Position numbers and translations under genes: made by a program
In this document: positions 39,278 through 48,442 of the stretch, one piece after another
How positions within the stretch are numbered: position 1 is the first letter of the stretch
Layout: every line of letters begins with the position of its first letter
Origin: Fidelibacterota bacterium
GTDB lineage: Bacteria > Fidelibacterota > Marinisomatia > SCGC-AAA003-L08 > D37C17
Direction: 5' to 3'
Assembly (NCBI GenBank): GCA_014381415.1
Contig: JACNLQ010000056.1
Coordinates: 18,802 to 82,801, forward strand
DNA length: 64,000 nt
The notes under the pieces: generated by a model
The model's input: the letters and a program-made list of their open reading frames with translations, nothing else
Told to the model about the DNA's origin: nothing
The model's database searches: none

Positions 39278-40984
39278 TTGCGAAAGTTCTTACTTACCAT
39301 ATTTTTGGGTATAATATATCCCCAAACCAATATTGATTCCCTTTATCATTCCTATGATGACATTCGTAATCAGTTATTTATCTGGAATGAAGAATTTGGA
39401 GACTCAAATCACCCGTTTTATAATTCTGTGGTATTTCAACTTGATTCGATTGGGGTATCTTCCAATGAAGAATTACCCATTTACGCTGTTAAATTATCTC
39501 TAAATGCAAACCAAAAAGAAGACCAGCCCAGAATACTCATACTTGGTCAATGTCATGCTGAGGAAATTTTGGGGGTAGAAATGTCAATGTCATTAATAGA
39601 TTGGTTATTACATCCAACTGAAACGCCTTGGGGAAACTATGAATTGCCTATGTTTATGCATAATCTTGAAATATGGATAGTACCCACACATAACCCCGAA
39701 GGTTTACGTGTGGTGCATGGTTATGAAGAAAACGGTATATGGATACAAGATGAAAGCTACCGTAAGAATAAAACAGATGTGAATGAAAATGGCATATTTG
39801 ATTTTATTCCGTTTCATTTTCAAAGTATCGCTGGGGCCGATTCAGACGGTGTGGATTTAAATCGGAATTATGAATTAAATTGGGAAGGCGGAGATGACAA
39901 ATATGAATTGAATTTACAAAGTTGTGGGTCTAATCAAACATATTCTTCTAATTATGATTATTATCGAGGGGCATCCCCTTTTTCTGAGGCAGAAACTCAA
40001 ACTATTCGAGATTTTGTCATTGAAAAAGAGTTTCTAATTTCAGTTGCATATCATAGTTCGAGATCAGGTTGTGTAAGTGAAAGAGTTATTTATCCTTGGG
40101 CATGGAATTGGCAGGATGATAATTTTAATGAAATAGTGGATGAGGGAGAAGCAAATACTTCTCCAAATTTTGAAGTCATTCGAAAATTAGCAACAAATGT
40201 AGCATCTGAAATAGGGAAAGAAGGTGGTGGATACTATAACCCTAGACCCCAAAAATCAATGAATGGCAACGCCCATGATTGGATATATGCTGAAACGGGG
40301 TGTATTCAATTATTAATAGAAATGGGATCGTCGAATATGCAGCCAATGGAACAGGGGTTGATTGATGATATCATTGAAAATAATCGAAAGGGGTTATTTT
40401 ATCTATTTGGAGAAGCCATTTCGGAAGAAGCCAAAGACACACGGCAAATTAGTGGAATTATTACAGATGCGGTTAGTGGAGGAATATTAGAAAATGTAGA
40501 AGTGAAGATTTTAGAAATTCATAGTGAAATATTTAAACCTCGACTCACAGATGCATTTGGACGCTTCCGGCGTTTAGTTCCTCCAGTTTCTCTAAAGATG
40601 GAATTTTCAGCAGCAGGATATACAACTCAAACTTTTGAAATTGGAGGGGATGTTGACACATTAAATGTAGCTTTATCACCTTCTCTTGCCATTAATAACA
40701 GCGATATACCTCAATCTTACAAATTAAATCAAAATTACCCTAATCCATTTAATCCAAGTACTACAATTGGATTTTATCTTTCAAATCCTGAAAAAGTATT
40801 GTTGAGAATATTTGATATTAATGGAAAACTCATTAAAACAATAATTGATAATCAAATCATACAGTCTGGACATCATGAATATATCTTGCAATCCCAAAAT
40901 TTAGATTTGTCAAGTAGTATCTATATGTACACTATAGAAACTAAAAGCTGGAATAGTACAAAAAAAATGCTTCTTTTAAAATAA
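39278..40984 (+). CDS. M14-family zinc carboxypeptidase with carboxypeptidase-regulatory-like and T9SS sorting domains
   Basis: GQCHAEEILGVE, DGVDLNRNY, VAYHSS, IQLLIEMGSS, NYPNPFNPSTTIGFYLS. Confidence 0.9.
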   Translation: MRKFLLTIFLGIIYPQTNIDSLYHSYDDIRNQLFIWNEEFGDSNHPFYNSVVFQLDSIGVSSNEELPIYAVKLSLNANQKEDQPRILILGQCHAEEILGVEMSMSLIDWLLHPTETPWGNYELPMFMHNLEIWIVPTHNPEGLRVVHGYEENGIWIQDESYRKNKTDVNENGIFDFIPFHFQSIAGADSDGVDLNRNYELNWEGGDDKYELNLQSCGSNQTYSSNYDYYRGASPFSEAETQTIRDFVIEKEFLISVAYHSSRSGCVSERVIYPWAWNWQDDNFNEIVDEGEANTSPNFEVIRKLATNVASEIGKEGGGYYNPRPQKSMNGNAHDWIYAETGCIQLLIEMGSSNMQPMEQGLIDDIIENNRKGLFYLFGEAISEEAKDTRQISGIITDAVSGGILENVEVKILEIHSEIFKPRLTDAFGRFRRLVPPVSLKMEFSAAGYTTQTFEIGGDVDTLNVALSPSLAINNSDIPQSYKLNQNYPNPFNPSTTIGFYLSNPEKVLLRIFDINGKLIKTIIDNQIIQSGHHEYILQSQNLDLSSSIYMYTIETKSWNSTKKMLLLK

Positions 40985-41002
40985 TAAGGAAAACCTAATT
41001 TT

Positions 41003-43735
41003 ATGAAAATAACTTTAACCTTTATTTTTTTCCTTGTAAGCGGATTATTAGCGGAAACCTATCCGCTGGCACAGAAGCCATTTCTTAAAAACATTACTGT
41101 CGCAGACGATTTTCAAAGAGGTGTTTTTTTAATAGTGGTTGCAACTAACGACTTAAAGGAAATATTAAATACCGATTATATAGGGAATTTTATCGAGTTT
41201 AAACAAACACAGGGATTTGATGTAGAAGTATGGAATTTTCAGGATTTTTCTAGTAAGGAAGATCTTAGATCCAGTTTAGCTACCTATTATTCAAATAATC
41301 CATTATTAGAATATGTATTATTAATTGGTGATTATAACCCCGATTCTGATGTTGCTTTTCCATTAGATTCTTACACCATTTCATCTTATAATGAACCACA
41401 GCAAGATGTGACAGATCATCCGTATACCTATTTTAATGGAGACCCAACTACTGATGATGGGTTAAGCCCTCACTTTTTTATCGGACGTTGGTCAATAGCG
41501 GGTAATGGTGAACTATTAAATATTGTTAAAAAAACCATTCAATACACTAAAATGGACTATGTGAGTGATGTTTCATATTTAGAAAGAGCTCTTGTAGTTG
41601 CCGGAAGTTATAAAACTGTAGGGTCAAATAGTGCAGAAACATTTCCATTCAACTGGCCAGTTTCACCTGTTTGGACATCTCTTTGGCTTCAGAAAAGACT
41701 TTATCAAAGTGGATATTCAATAGTTGATACGGCATTATTCTATTCAGGAAATAGATATCTTACAAACCCTACTATTGCTAATTCATGGAATGATGGAGTG
41801 GGAATAATTAATTACAGAGGATGGGGAAATGCACAAGGATGGGCAAAACCAGAGTTTCAAATTGATGAAGTGGGTGCTTTAGAATATTCTTATGACTTGC
41901 CAATTGTATTTAGTTTTGTATGCAACACAGGAGATTTTGGTAATGATGTAGATCCGAGTTTTGGAGAATCTCTACTTAGGGCAGGATCAGTTTCAGGAGG
42001 AGGTAGAGGAGCTGTGGCTATGGTAGGACCCTCTGATTTGGATACAGACACCCGCTTTAATAATGTTATGTGTGGGGCTCTCTGGGATGGTTTGTTGGAA
42101 GGTCGTACTCCCGAATTGGCTCAAGCCTTACATGGAGCTAAACAAGCTGTTGCAAAAGAATTTGAAGGTATTGAAGAGACAGGTTTAGGAGTTAGGCAAA
42201 ATATACCCATATTTTATCACCATGTCTATGGAGTTCTTGGAGACCCGAGTTTACCAGTTTGGTTAAAAAAACCATCTAATTTGTTTATATTTAATAATGA
42301 GTTAGAATCAATTTCTGGAAATATAGAGCTGTCAGATAAGTTCATAAATATTCAAGTTCAGGATTCAATTGGACAGCCCCTACAGGATGTAGTTGGTGCA
42401 TTATTGTATAATGGTGAACTCATTGCTAAGGGGTTATCCACCTTTGATGGGAATTTAGATATTGATTTCTCAGATAATAGTGAAATTATAGTTGGCACGG
42501 AAATGGAGTTATACCTGAATAGAGCACAATTTTCCCAAAAAAGAATTCCAGTTATTTTAATAGAAGACAATTCTAATGATTTCGAGGCTCATTCTTACGG
42601 TTACCAGTTACCAGAATCACCTGAATATTATGATGTTAATACTATTGATTATGAATGGGTTGATATCAATCCAGAAAATGGTGGTTTAGGTGAGAATTTA
42701 AATCTAACGGATGATACAATTGCAAGAGATGTTCTCTTAGGTTTTGATTTCACCTATTATGGCTACACCTACTCCTCAGTAAATATTTGTTCAAATGGAT
42801 GGGTATCTTTTGAAGAGTCAACCATTCCCTATTTCTGGAATTTTTCCATTCCATTTCCCATGGGTCCTCCTGCCATGCTCGCCGTTTATATGGATGACTT
42901 AGATGATAATGGAAAAGAACCCTTTATTGATGAGAATGGGAATGGAATATATGATGATGGTGATGGGTTTATTACTGATTGTGGTACTCCTGAAAATCCA
43001 ATCTATCCCTGCCATGATTATAATCAGGATGGTGAGAGAAAGGAGGGTGAACCCTTTAATGTATTCAAATTCCAGGATATAGCAAATCATCGATTTATAG
43101 TACAATGGGATGAATTATCAAATGCAGAAGATGACGAAAATTGTGGTACTTCGAGTGGATGTGTAAAAGAAACTTTTCAACTTATGATTTATAAAGATGG
43201 TGAATATGGTCAAGGGAATATTGTATTTCAGTATAAAGAAATTCATGACATTGATGATGGAAGAGTGGGAAAAAATGGGAATTTATCAACTATTGGCATT
43301 GAATCTCCTGATCAAAACCTAGGATTTCAGTATTTATTTAGAGGAAACTTTTGGGATGGCACTACCCTGCAGGAGGGAGGATTGGACTCTACAGCTATTC
43401 AGTTTACAGCTAATCAAATTATTGAAGCAAATTCGGGACCTATTCTGGAAACTAAATTTGTTGAGCATCCTTCAAATTTTCAATTAATTGGTGCCTATCC
43501 CAATCCCTTTAATCCCATAACTACAGTACAATATGTATTATCAGATTTCAGTTGGATAAATTTAAGTGTTTACAATATATTGGGACAGAAATTGACCACC
43601 TTATACAATGGGCTAAATATACCGGGAAAGCATAATATTGACTGGAATGCCTCCAATTATTCAAGCGGAGTATATTTTATTTCTTTAAAGGTACAGGGCT
43701 CAATTATCACCCAGAAAGTGCTTTTACTAAAGTAA
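41003..43735 (+). CDS. C25 (gingipain-like) peptidase-family protein with T9SS sorting domain
   Basis: YVLLIGDYNPDSDVAFPLDSY, GIINYRGWGNAQGW, FSFVCNTGDFGN; C-terminal GAYPNPFNPITTVQYVLS...KVLLLK. Confidence 0.87.
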   Translation: MKITLTFIFFLVSGLLAETYPLAQKPFLKNITVADDFQRGVFLIVVATNDLKEILNTDYIGNFIEFKQTQGFDVEVWNFQDFSSKEDLRSSLATYYSNNPLLEYVLLIGDYNPDSDVAFPLDSYTISSYNEPQQDVTDHPYTYFNGDPTTDDGLSPHFFIGRWSIAGNGELLNIVKKTIQYTKMDYVSDVSYLERALVVAGSYKTVGSNSAETFPFNWPVSPVWTSLWLQKRLYQSGYSIVDTALFYSGNRYLTNPTIANSWNDGVGIINYRGWGNAQGWAKPEFQIDEVGALEYSYDLPIVFSFVCNTGDFGNDVDPSFGESLLRAGSVSGGGRGAVAMVGPSDLDTDTRFNNVMCGALWDGLLEGRTPELAQALHGAKQAVAKEFEGIEETGLGVRQNIPIFYHHVYGVLGDPSLPVWLKKPSNLFIFNNELESISGNIELSDKFINIQVQDSIGQPLQDVVGALLYNGELIAKGLSTFDGNLDIDFSDNSEIIVGTEMELYLNRAQFSQKRIPVILIEDNSNDFEAHSYGYQLPESPEYYDVNTIDYEWVDINPENGGLGENLNLTDDTIARDVLLGFDFTYYGYTYSSVNICSNGWVSFEESTIPYFWNFSIPFPMGPPAMLAVYMDDLDDNGKEPFIDENGNGIYDDGDGFITDCGTPENPIYPCHDYNQDGERKEGEPFNVFKFQDIANHRFIVQWDELSNAEDDENCGTSSGCVKETFQLMIYKDGEYGQGNIVFQYKEIHDIDDGRVGKNGNLSTIGIESPDQNLGFQYLFRGNFWDGTTLQEGGLDSTAIQFTANQIIEANSGPILETKFVEHPSNFQLIGAYPNPFNPITTVQYVLSDFSWINLSVYNILGQKLTTLYNGLNIPGKHNIDWNASNYSSGVYFISLKVQGSIITQKVLLLK

Positions 43736-43781
43736 AATTAAAAAATTGAATAAATAGTTTGTTGTTGATCAAAGTATTTTT

Positions 43782-43817
43782 AGTATAAATTTGCTTATTA
43801 GTATAAATTTGCTTATT
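43782..43817. repeat. Perfect tandem 18-bp direct repeat (x2)
   Basis: agtataaatttgcttatt repeated consecutively. Confidence 0.95.
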
Positions 43818-43960
43818 GGGAGGTTGAAAAAAAATATAGTTTTATGCACCTCGCTCTAGTTTTTAAAGTTTAATATAATGTAGCTTCCATCGCAGTTTTC
43901 TTTCCCTCAGAGATAACACTTTTGGCATCATACATATATAGATTTTAAGTAAGAAATACC

Positions 43961-44042
43961 TCCCGCCTGGTGCTACTTAGATGGCATGGGACGGCCAGGC
44001 TGGACAGGAACCCTCCGGTTTACCGGGGGGTTCCTACTTTTT
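43961..44042 (+). ncRNA. Unclassified structured intergenic RNA/leader ending in a terminator
   Basis: GCCTGG...CCAGGC stem followed by AGGAACCCTCCGGTTTACCGGGGGGTTCCT plus T-run. Confidence 0.4.
44006..44042 (+). terminator. Strong rho-independent terminator hairpin
   Basis: AGGAACCCTCCGG-TTTA-CCGGGGGGTTCCT then ACTTTTT. Confidence 0.85.
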
Positions 44043-44110
44043 GGGAATAAAGATAAATTCTTTTAAGAGAGTAAACACAGTTATTAATTTATCAGCTGTG
44101 CAAATTAGGT

Positions 44111-45448
44111 ATGAATTCTAATAATAATATATTTCCACTCGATTCTGATTTCCTAAAAAATTGTCTCAACGACTGGGAAGTTGACCTCACACATGTAAGT
44201 ATCAGGGAGTTAAATCGGCTGGTAGATGAGCTCTCTGATCATTTTGATGTAGAGTTTCTCCGTTTTGAATTTGGAATTCCTGGGCTTCCCCCAAATAAAA
44301 TTGGTCCAGAAGAAGAAATACGTATCCTTCAAAATAATCCGCGAATTCCTTCAACCTACCCCCCCTTTGATGGGATCTCTCGATTAAAAGAAGCGGCGTC
44401 AAATTTTATAAAAAAATTCCTGAATATTGATGTTCCTCCAAAATCTTGTGTTCCTACTGTAGGTGCAATGCATAGCGGATTTATTTGTCAAGCCATTGCA
44501 GGTCGAAAATGCCCTGAAACAAATACCATCCTTTTTTTGGATCCTGGATTCCCCGTCAATAAACTACAGACAAAATTTCTTGGACTTCAGGAGCAATCTA
44601 TTGACCTTTTTGATTGCCGAGGAGATGCACTAATAGATAAAATTGAAGAGATATTTTCAACAGGTAAAATTGGAGGACTTCTTTGGTCAAGCCCTAATAA
44701 TCCAACATGGGTTTGTCTTAAAGAAAGTGAGTTAGAAGGTATTGGCAATCTCTTAACAAAATACGATGTGATTGGAATTGAAGATGCCGCCTATTTTGGT
44801 ATGGATTATAGGCAAGACTATAGCCAGCCTGGCGTACAGCCCTTTATTCCAACAATAGCGCGCTATACGGGTAATTATTTTTTAACTATATCCAGCTCGA
44901 AAATATTCAGTTATGCAGGTCAGCGAATTGCCATGACGGTTATATCTCCTGATTTAATGGAAAAGCGATATAAAAATCTCAGGCAATATTTTGATACTGA
45001 GCGAGTAGGGCATGCATTTGTACATGGGGGAATTTATCCAACTACGGCTGGGGTACCTCAGACCCCACAGCATGCATTGGCAGCATTGTTTGAAGCCGCT
45101 TGTATTGGAGATTATAATTTTTTGAAAGAAGTGAAAGTATATAGCCAATTGGCTGCGAAAATAAAAATAGTCTTCCAAAAATATGATTTTGATCTAGTAT
45201 ATGATAAAGATATGGATGAACCAATAAGTGATGGATTCTATTTCACCATTTCCCGCCCGGGAATGACATGTGCTGAATTACTATTCCAGATGCTCCGTTA
45301 CGGGATGGCAGGTATTCCACTTAGCACTACGGGATCAACCAGAGAAGGTATTCGTATTTGTGTGTCTATTATCCGGGAATCTCAATTAAGCGAAATGGAA
45401 AATCGTCTGTCAGCCCTTAATCATCATCTCCAACTCAACCCTGTTTAG
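44111..45448 (+). CDS. PLP-dependent aminotransferase (class I/II fold)
   Basis: GLLWSSPNNPTWVCLKESELEGI, IGIEDAAYFGMDYR, YFLTISSSKIFSYAGQRIAMTVI (Schiff-base Lys region). Confidence 0.9.
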   Translation: MNSNNNIFPLDSDFLKNCLNDWEVDLTHVSIRELNRLVDELSDHFDVEFLRFEFGIPGLPPNKIGPEEEIRILQNNPRIPSTYPPFDGISRLKEAASNFIKKFLNIDVPPKSCVPTVGAMHSGFICQAIAGRKCPETNTILFLDPGFPVNKLQTKFLGLQEQSIDLFDCRGDALIDKIEEIFSTGKIGGLLWSSPNNPTWVCLKESELEGIGNLLTKYDVIGIEDAAYFGMDYRQDYSQPGVQPFIPTIARYTGNYFLTISSSKIFSYAGQRIAMTVISPDLMEKRYKNLRQYFDTERVGHAFVHGGIYPTTAGVPQTPQHALAALFEAACIGDYNFLKEVKVYSQLAAKIKIVFQKYDFDLVYDKDMDEPISDGFYFTISRPGMTCAELLFQMLRYGMAGIPLSTTGSTREGIRICVSIIRESQLSEMENRLSALNHHLQLNPV

Positions 45449-45557
45449 CCATAAGTTTATAATAGTTGTCAGTATTTAATTTTGCCTTAAAAAGCAGGAT
45501 TATTAACACCATTAATTAGATATCCCGCTTTAATTCCTAATTAATTAATAAAATATT

Positions 45558-45579
45558 AACAATATGTTAATATATTGTT
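45558..45579. promoter_or_regulatory. Inverted repeat upstream of lrp-like gene (candidate operator)
   Basis: AACAATAT-GTTAAT-ATATTGTT, 33 bp upstream of the start at 45613. Confidence 0.4.
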
Positions 45580-45612
45580 GCATTTATTACGTGTAGCATA
45601 ATAATTTTAGGC

Positions 45613-46101
45613 ATGCCTCCAACTGTAAATATAGCTGAAAGCGAAGTAATAAATCTGGACCAGGTTGACCGGGATATTCTGGAAATCCTCCAAAAAGATG
45701 GCCGCTCCAGTGCAAGTTTTATTGCGGATGAAATAGGAATGTCTGTCCCAGCGGTAGCTGACAGAATTAAAAAATTACAAGAATCAAGTGTAATTAAGGG
45801 ATTCACCACATTATTGAACCATAGAAAGGTCGGATTGGATGTATCAGCTTTTATCACTGTGATATCAGAATCCTCCAGTCATTATAGTGATGTTGTCAGG
45901 GAAACAAACAGCAGTCCTGAAATTATACAATGTTTTACTACTACCGGGAACGGATCACATGTACTTTTAGCACTTGTGGAAAATACACATAGCCTTGAAA
46001 AACTTTTAAGAAAAATCCAGAGTTGGCCTGGTGTAATGCGAACAGAGACTCAGATTATTTTATCATCTTATAAAGGAATAAACGCAATATTAATTCCGTA
46101 A
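45613..46101 (+). CDS. Lrp/AsnC-family transcriptional regulator
   Basis: LDQVDRDILEILQKDGRSSASFIADEIGMSVPAVADRIKKLQESSVIKGFTTLLNHRKVGLDVSAFI. Confidence 0.95.
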   Translation: MPPTVNIAESEVINLDQVDRDILEILQKDGRSSASFIADEIGMSVPAVADRIKKLQESSVIKGFTTLLNHRKVGLDVSAFITVISESSSHYSDVVRETNSSPEIIQCFTTTGNGSHVLLALVENTHSLEKLLRKIQSWPGVMRTETQIILSSYKGINAILIP

Positions 46102-46148
46102 ACAATTTTTACTTTAACTAATAAATAATCAAATAGGAGAGAAAGCGA

Positions 46149-47213
46149 ATGGGAAGAATTAAAGCCGAATATATTTGGATTGATGGTCATAAACCAACTG
46201 CAAAATTACGGTCAAAAACTAAAATAGTCGATGTTCCTGTGAAGAATGTAAGCGACCTGCCAATTTGGGGATTTGACGGATCCAGCACCATGCAGGCTGA
46301 TGGAAGTGATAGTGACTGCGAACTATTACCCGTATATTTTGTGCCGGATCCCATCCGAGGTGGTGACAATTTACTGGTGATGTGCGAAGTGAACAATGCC
46401 GACGGAACACCTCATAAATCCAATACTCGGGCACCATTAAGAAAAGTACATGAGAAATATAAAGATCAAGAATCCTGGTTTGGAATTGAACAGGAATATA
46501 CCTTTTTCCAAGGTCGTAATCCATTAGGTTGGCCTGAAGGTGGATATCCAGCTCCACAGGGTCCATTTTACTGCGGGGTAGGTGCAGATGAAGTCTATGG
46601 ACGAGAAATTGTAGAAGAACACATGGAAGCCTGTATGAAAGCTGGACTCATGCTGTCAGGTATTAACGCTGAGGTGATGCCCGGTCAGTGGGAATTTCAA
46701 GTTGGCCCCTTAGATCCATTGGCTGTTTCTGATGAATTATGGATTGCCCGTTGGCTTCTGTATCGGATTGGTGAAGATTTCGGTGTAAATGCCACCCTTC
46801 ACCCTAAACCGGTTAAAGGCGATTGGAACGGCGCAGGAGCACATACCAATTTTAGCACCAAAGCTATGCGGGAAGAAGGCGGGATAAAAGTTATTGAAGA
46901 AGCATGTGAAAAATTAAAGAAAACACATAAACGTCATATGGGCATCTATGGGGCCCATAATGAAGAACGGCTCACGGGGCTCCATGAAACTTGCAGTATT
47001 CATGAGTTCAGATATGGAGTAAGTGACCGTGGGGCATCCATTCGTATACCTATGGCAACAGCAAAAGCGGGTATGGGGTATTTGGAAGATCGTCGTCCAT
47101 CTGCCAATATGGACCCCTATCAAGTATGCACAGCAATTGTTGCCACCGTTTGTGGAAATTCTGATTCATCAGTAGAAGATGAAACGGAAATGGTTTCTGA
47201 ATCCATGAGTTAA
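46149..47213 (+). CDS. Glutamine synthetase, eukaryotic-like type II (GSII)
   Basis: AEYIWIDGHKPTAKLRSKTKIV, WGFDGSSTMQADGSDSDCELLPV, WFGIEQEYTFF, GAGAHTNFSTKAMR, RGASIRIP; length 354 aa. Confidence 0.95.
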   Translation: MGRIKAEYIWIDGHKPTAKLRSKTKIVDVPVKNVSDLPIWGFDGSSTMQADGSDSDCELLPVYFVPDPIRGGDNLLVMCEVNNADGTPHKSNTRAPLRKVHEKYKDQESWFGIEQEYTFFQGRNPLGWPEGGYPAPQGPFYCGVGADEVYGREIVEEHMEACMKAGLMLSGINAEVMPGQWEFQVGPLDPLAVSDELWIARWLLYRIGEDFGVNATLHPKPVKGDWNGAGAHTNFSTKAMREEGGIKVIEEACEKLKKTHKRHMGIYGAHNEERLTGLHETCSIHEFRYGVSDRGASIRIPMATAKAGMGYLEDRRPSANMDPYQVCTAIVATVCGNSDSSVEDETEMVSESMS

Positions 47214-47279
47214 AAAAACTACCTTCCTCCTCCGTAAAGGGATGCGTTACTTAATTTGACACAATCCCTTTTGCAAATG

Positions 47280-47315
47280 AAAACTCCCGGGAATTTGGCT
47301 CCAGGGAGTTTTTGT
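47280..47315 (+). terminator. Rho-independent terminator after glutamine synthetase
   Basis: aaaactcccgggaatttggctccagggagttttt. Confidence 0.85.
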
Positions 47316-47332
47316 TTATTAAAATTGCTCTG

Positions 47333-47360
47333 TATTGGTTCAATGCATTGAACCAATACT
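47333..47360. repeat. Perfect 28-bp zero-spacer palindrome
   Basis: GTATTGGTTCAATGCATTGAACCAATAC equals its reverse complement. Confidence 0.97.
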
Positions 47361-47413
47361 ATTATTCTCATTATTTTTGTGAAGACATAATCCTAAACAA
47401 GAGTTTCATATTT

Positions 47414-47833
47414 TTATGTAGAGATTAGATGTTTTTCTATCCACTCCCGTATTTCATCCCGTACTTTTCGAAATACTTCCAGTTTGTTTTCGTTATTTCC
47501 AGTAGTAATTGCAGGGTCAATAAAACTATGGTGAATAATATTTTCACATTCGCCAGAAAAAACCGGGCAGGATTCACGAGCATTATCACAAACAGTGGCA
47601 ACCAAATCGAAATCCTCCATTATATATTCCTCCACAGGCTGTGGTTTTTGATGGGAAATATCAATCCCAACCTCTGCCATCACTTTTATAGCAAACGGAT
47701 TTATTTCAGTCTCGGGTTTTGTACCTGCGCTGAAAGCCTGCCACCCCGCTTTTTGTGCAAATCCCTCAGCCATTTGCGAACGGCAGGAATTCCCTGTGCA
47801 CAATATTAATATCTTTTTTCTACCCAATTTCAA
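47414..47833 (-). CDS. arsC: Arsenate reductase / low-MW protein tyrosine phosphatase family
   Basis: KKILILCTGNSCRSQMAEGFAQKAG, VATVCDNARESCPVFSGECENIIHHSFIDPA. Confidence 0.93.
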   Translation of the reverse strand: MKLGRKKILILCTGNSCRSQMAEGFAQKAGWQAFSAGTKPETEINPFAIKVMAEVGIDISHQKPQPVEEYIMEDFDLVATVCDNARESCPVFSGECENIIHHSFIDPAITTGNNENKLEVFRKVRDEIREWIEKHLIST

Positions 47834-47883
47834 GTTCCTAATTTTCTATTATCCTATTCCTAAACTTAGAGCTAAATTTCACT

Positions 47884-48360
47884 ATGGGAAAAAAGGTTTT
47901 AATTTCTGCATGCCTATTAGGGAAAAATTGCCGCTATAATGGGGGACATTCCCAAATAACCGAGTTAAATGAAATAGATGTAGAATGGATTCCTGTTTGT
48001 CCTGAAGAAACTGGTGGATTGGGAACACCTAGGCCCTCGGCAGAAATGCAAGACAATGCAGAAAATATCCTAAATGGCAAAGGGAAGGTAGTAAACAATA
48101 AGGGAATAAATGTAACTTCGGAATTTATTAGAGGTGCGGAAAAATCTTTGCAATCGGGATTAGAAACTGGATTAAAAACTGCTATTTTAAAATCGAAAAG
48201 TCCATCCTGTGGAATTGGTAAAATATATGATGGGTCATTTACAAACACATTAAAAACAGGTGATGGTATTTTTGCCCATTTATGCCAGATAAATGAAATT
48301 ACCTGTATTTCTTCTGATAACATTAATCAAATAAAAAAGACCTTAGCAAAAGTCAAATAG
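47884..48360 (+). CDS. DUF523-family protein
   Basis: KVLISACLLGKNCRYNGGHS...WIPVCPEETGGLGTPRPSAE...AILKSKSPSCGIGKIYDGSFT. Confidence 0.92.
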   Translation: MGKKVLISACLLGKNCRYNGGHSQITELNEIDVEWIPVCPEETGGLGTPRPSAEMQDNAENILNGKGKVVNNKGINVTSEFIRGAEKSLQSGLETGLKTAILKSKSPSCGIGKIYDGSFTNTLKTGDGIFAHLCQINEITCISSDNINQIKKTLAKVK

Positions 48361-48442
48361 TCTTACTTTTCCACCTCGTTTGTAGAGCCAAATATGGGAG
48401 AATATATTTATTTCAATTGATGGTATAATACTTATCTCGGTA

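Noticed and set aside
43961-44042. SRP RNA, 6S RNA or glutamine riboswitch
   Set aside because: Compared by eye with the conserved SRP GGAAGGAAGCAGCC loop and the glnA-type motif; neither is present, so left unclassified.
47414-48360. Arsenic-resistance island (arsC plus SLC13/ArsB-like permease)
   Set aside because: No arsR or clear arsB; the permease has TrkA-C domains typical of DASS/SLC13 transporters, so an ars operon is not supported.
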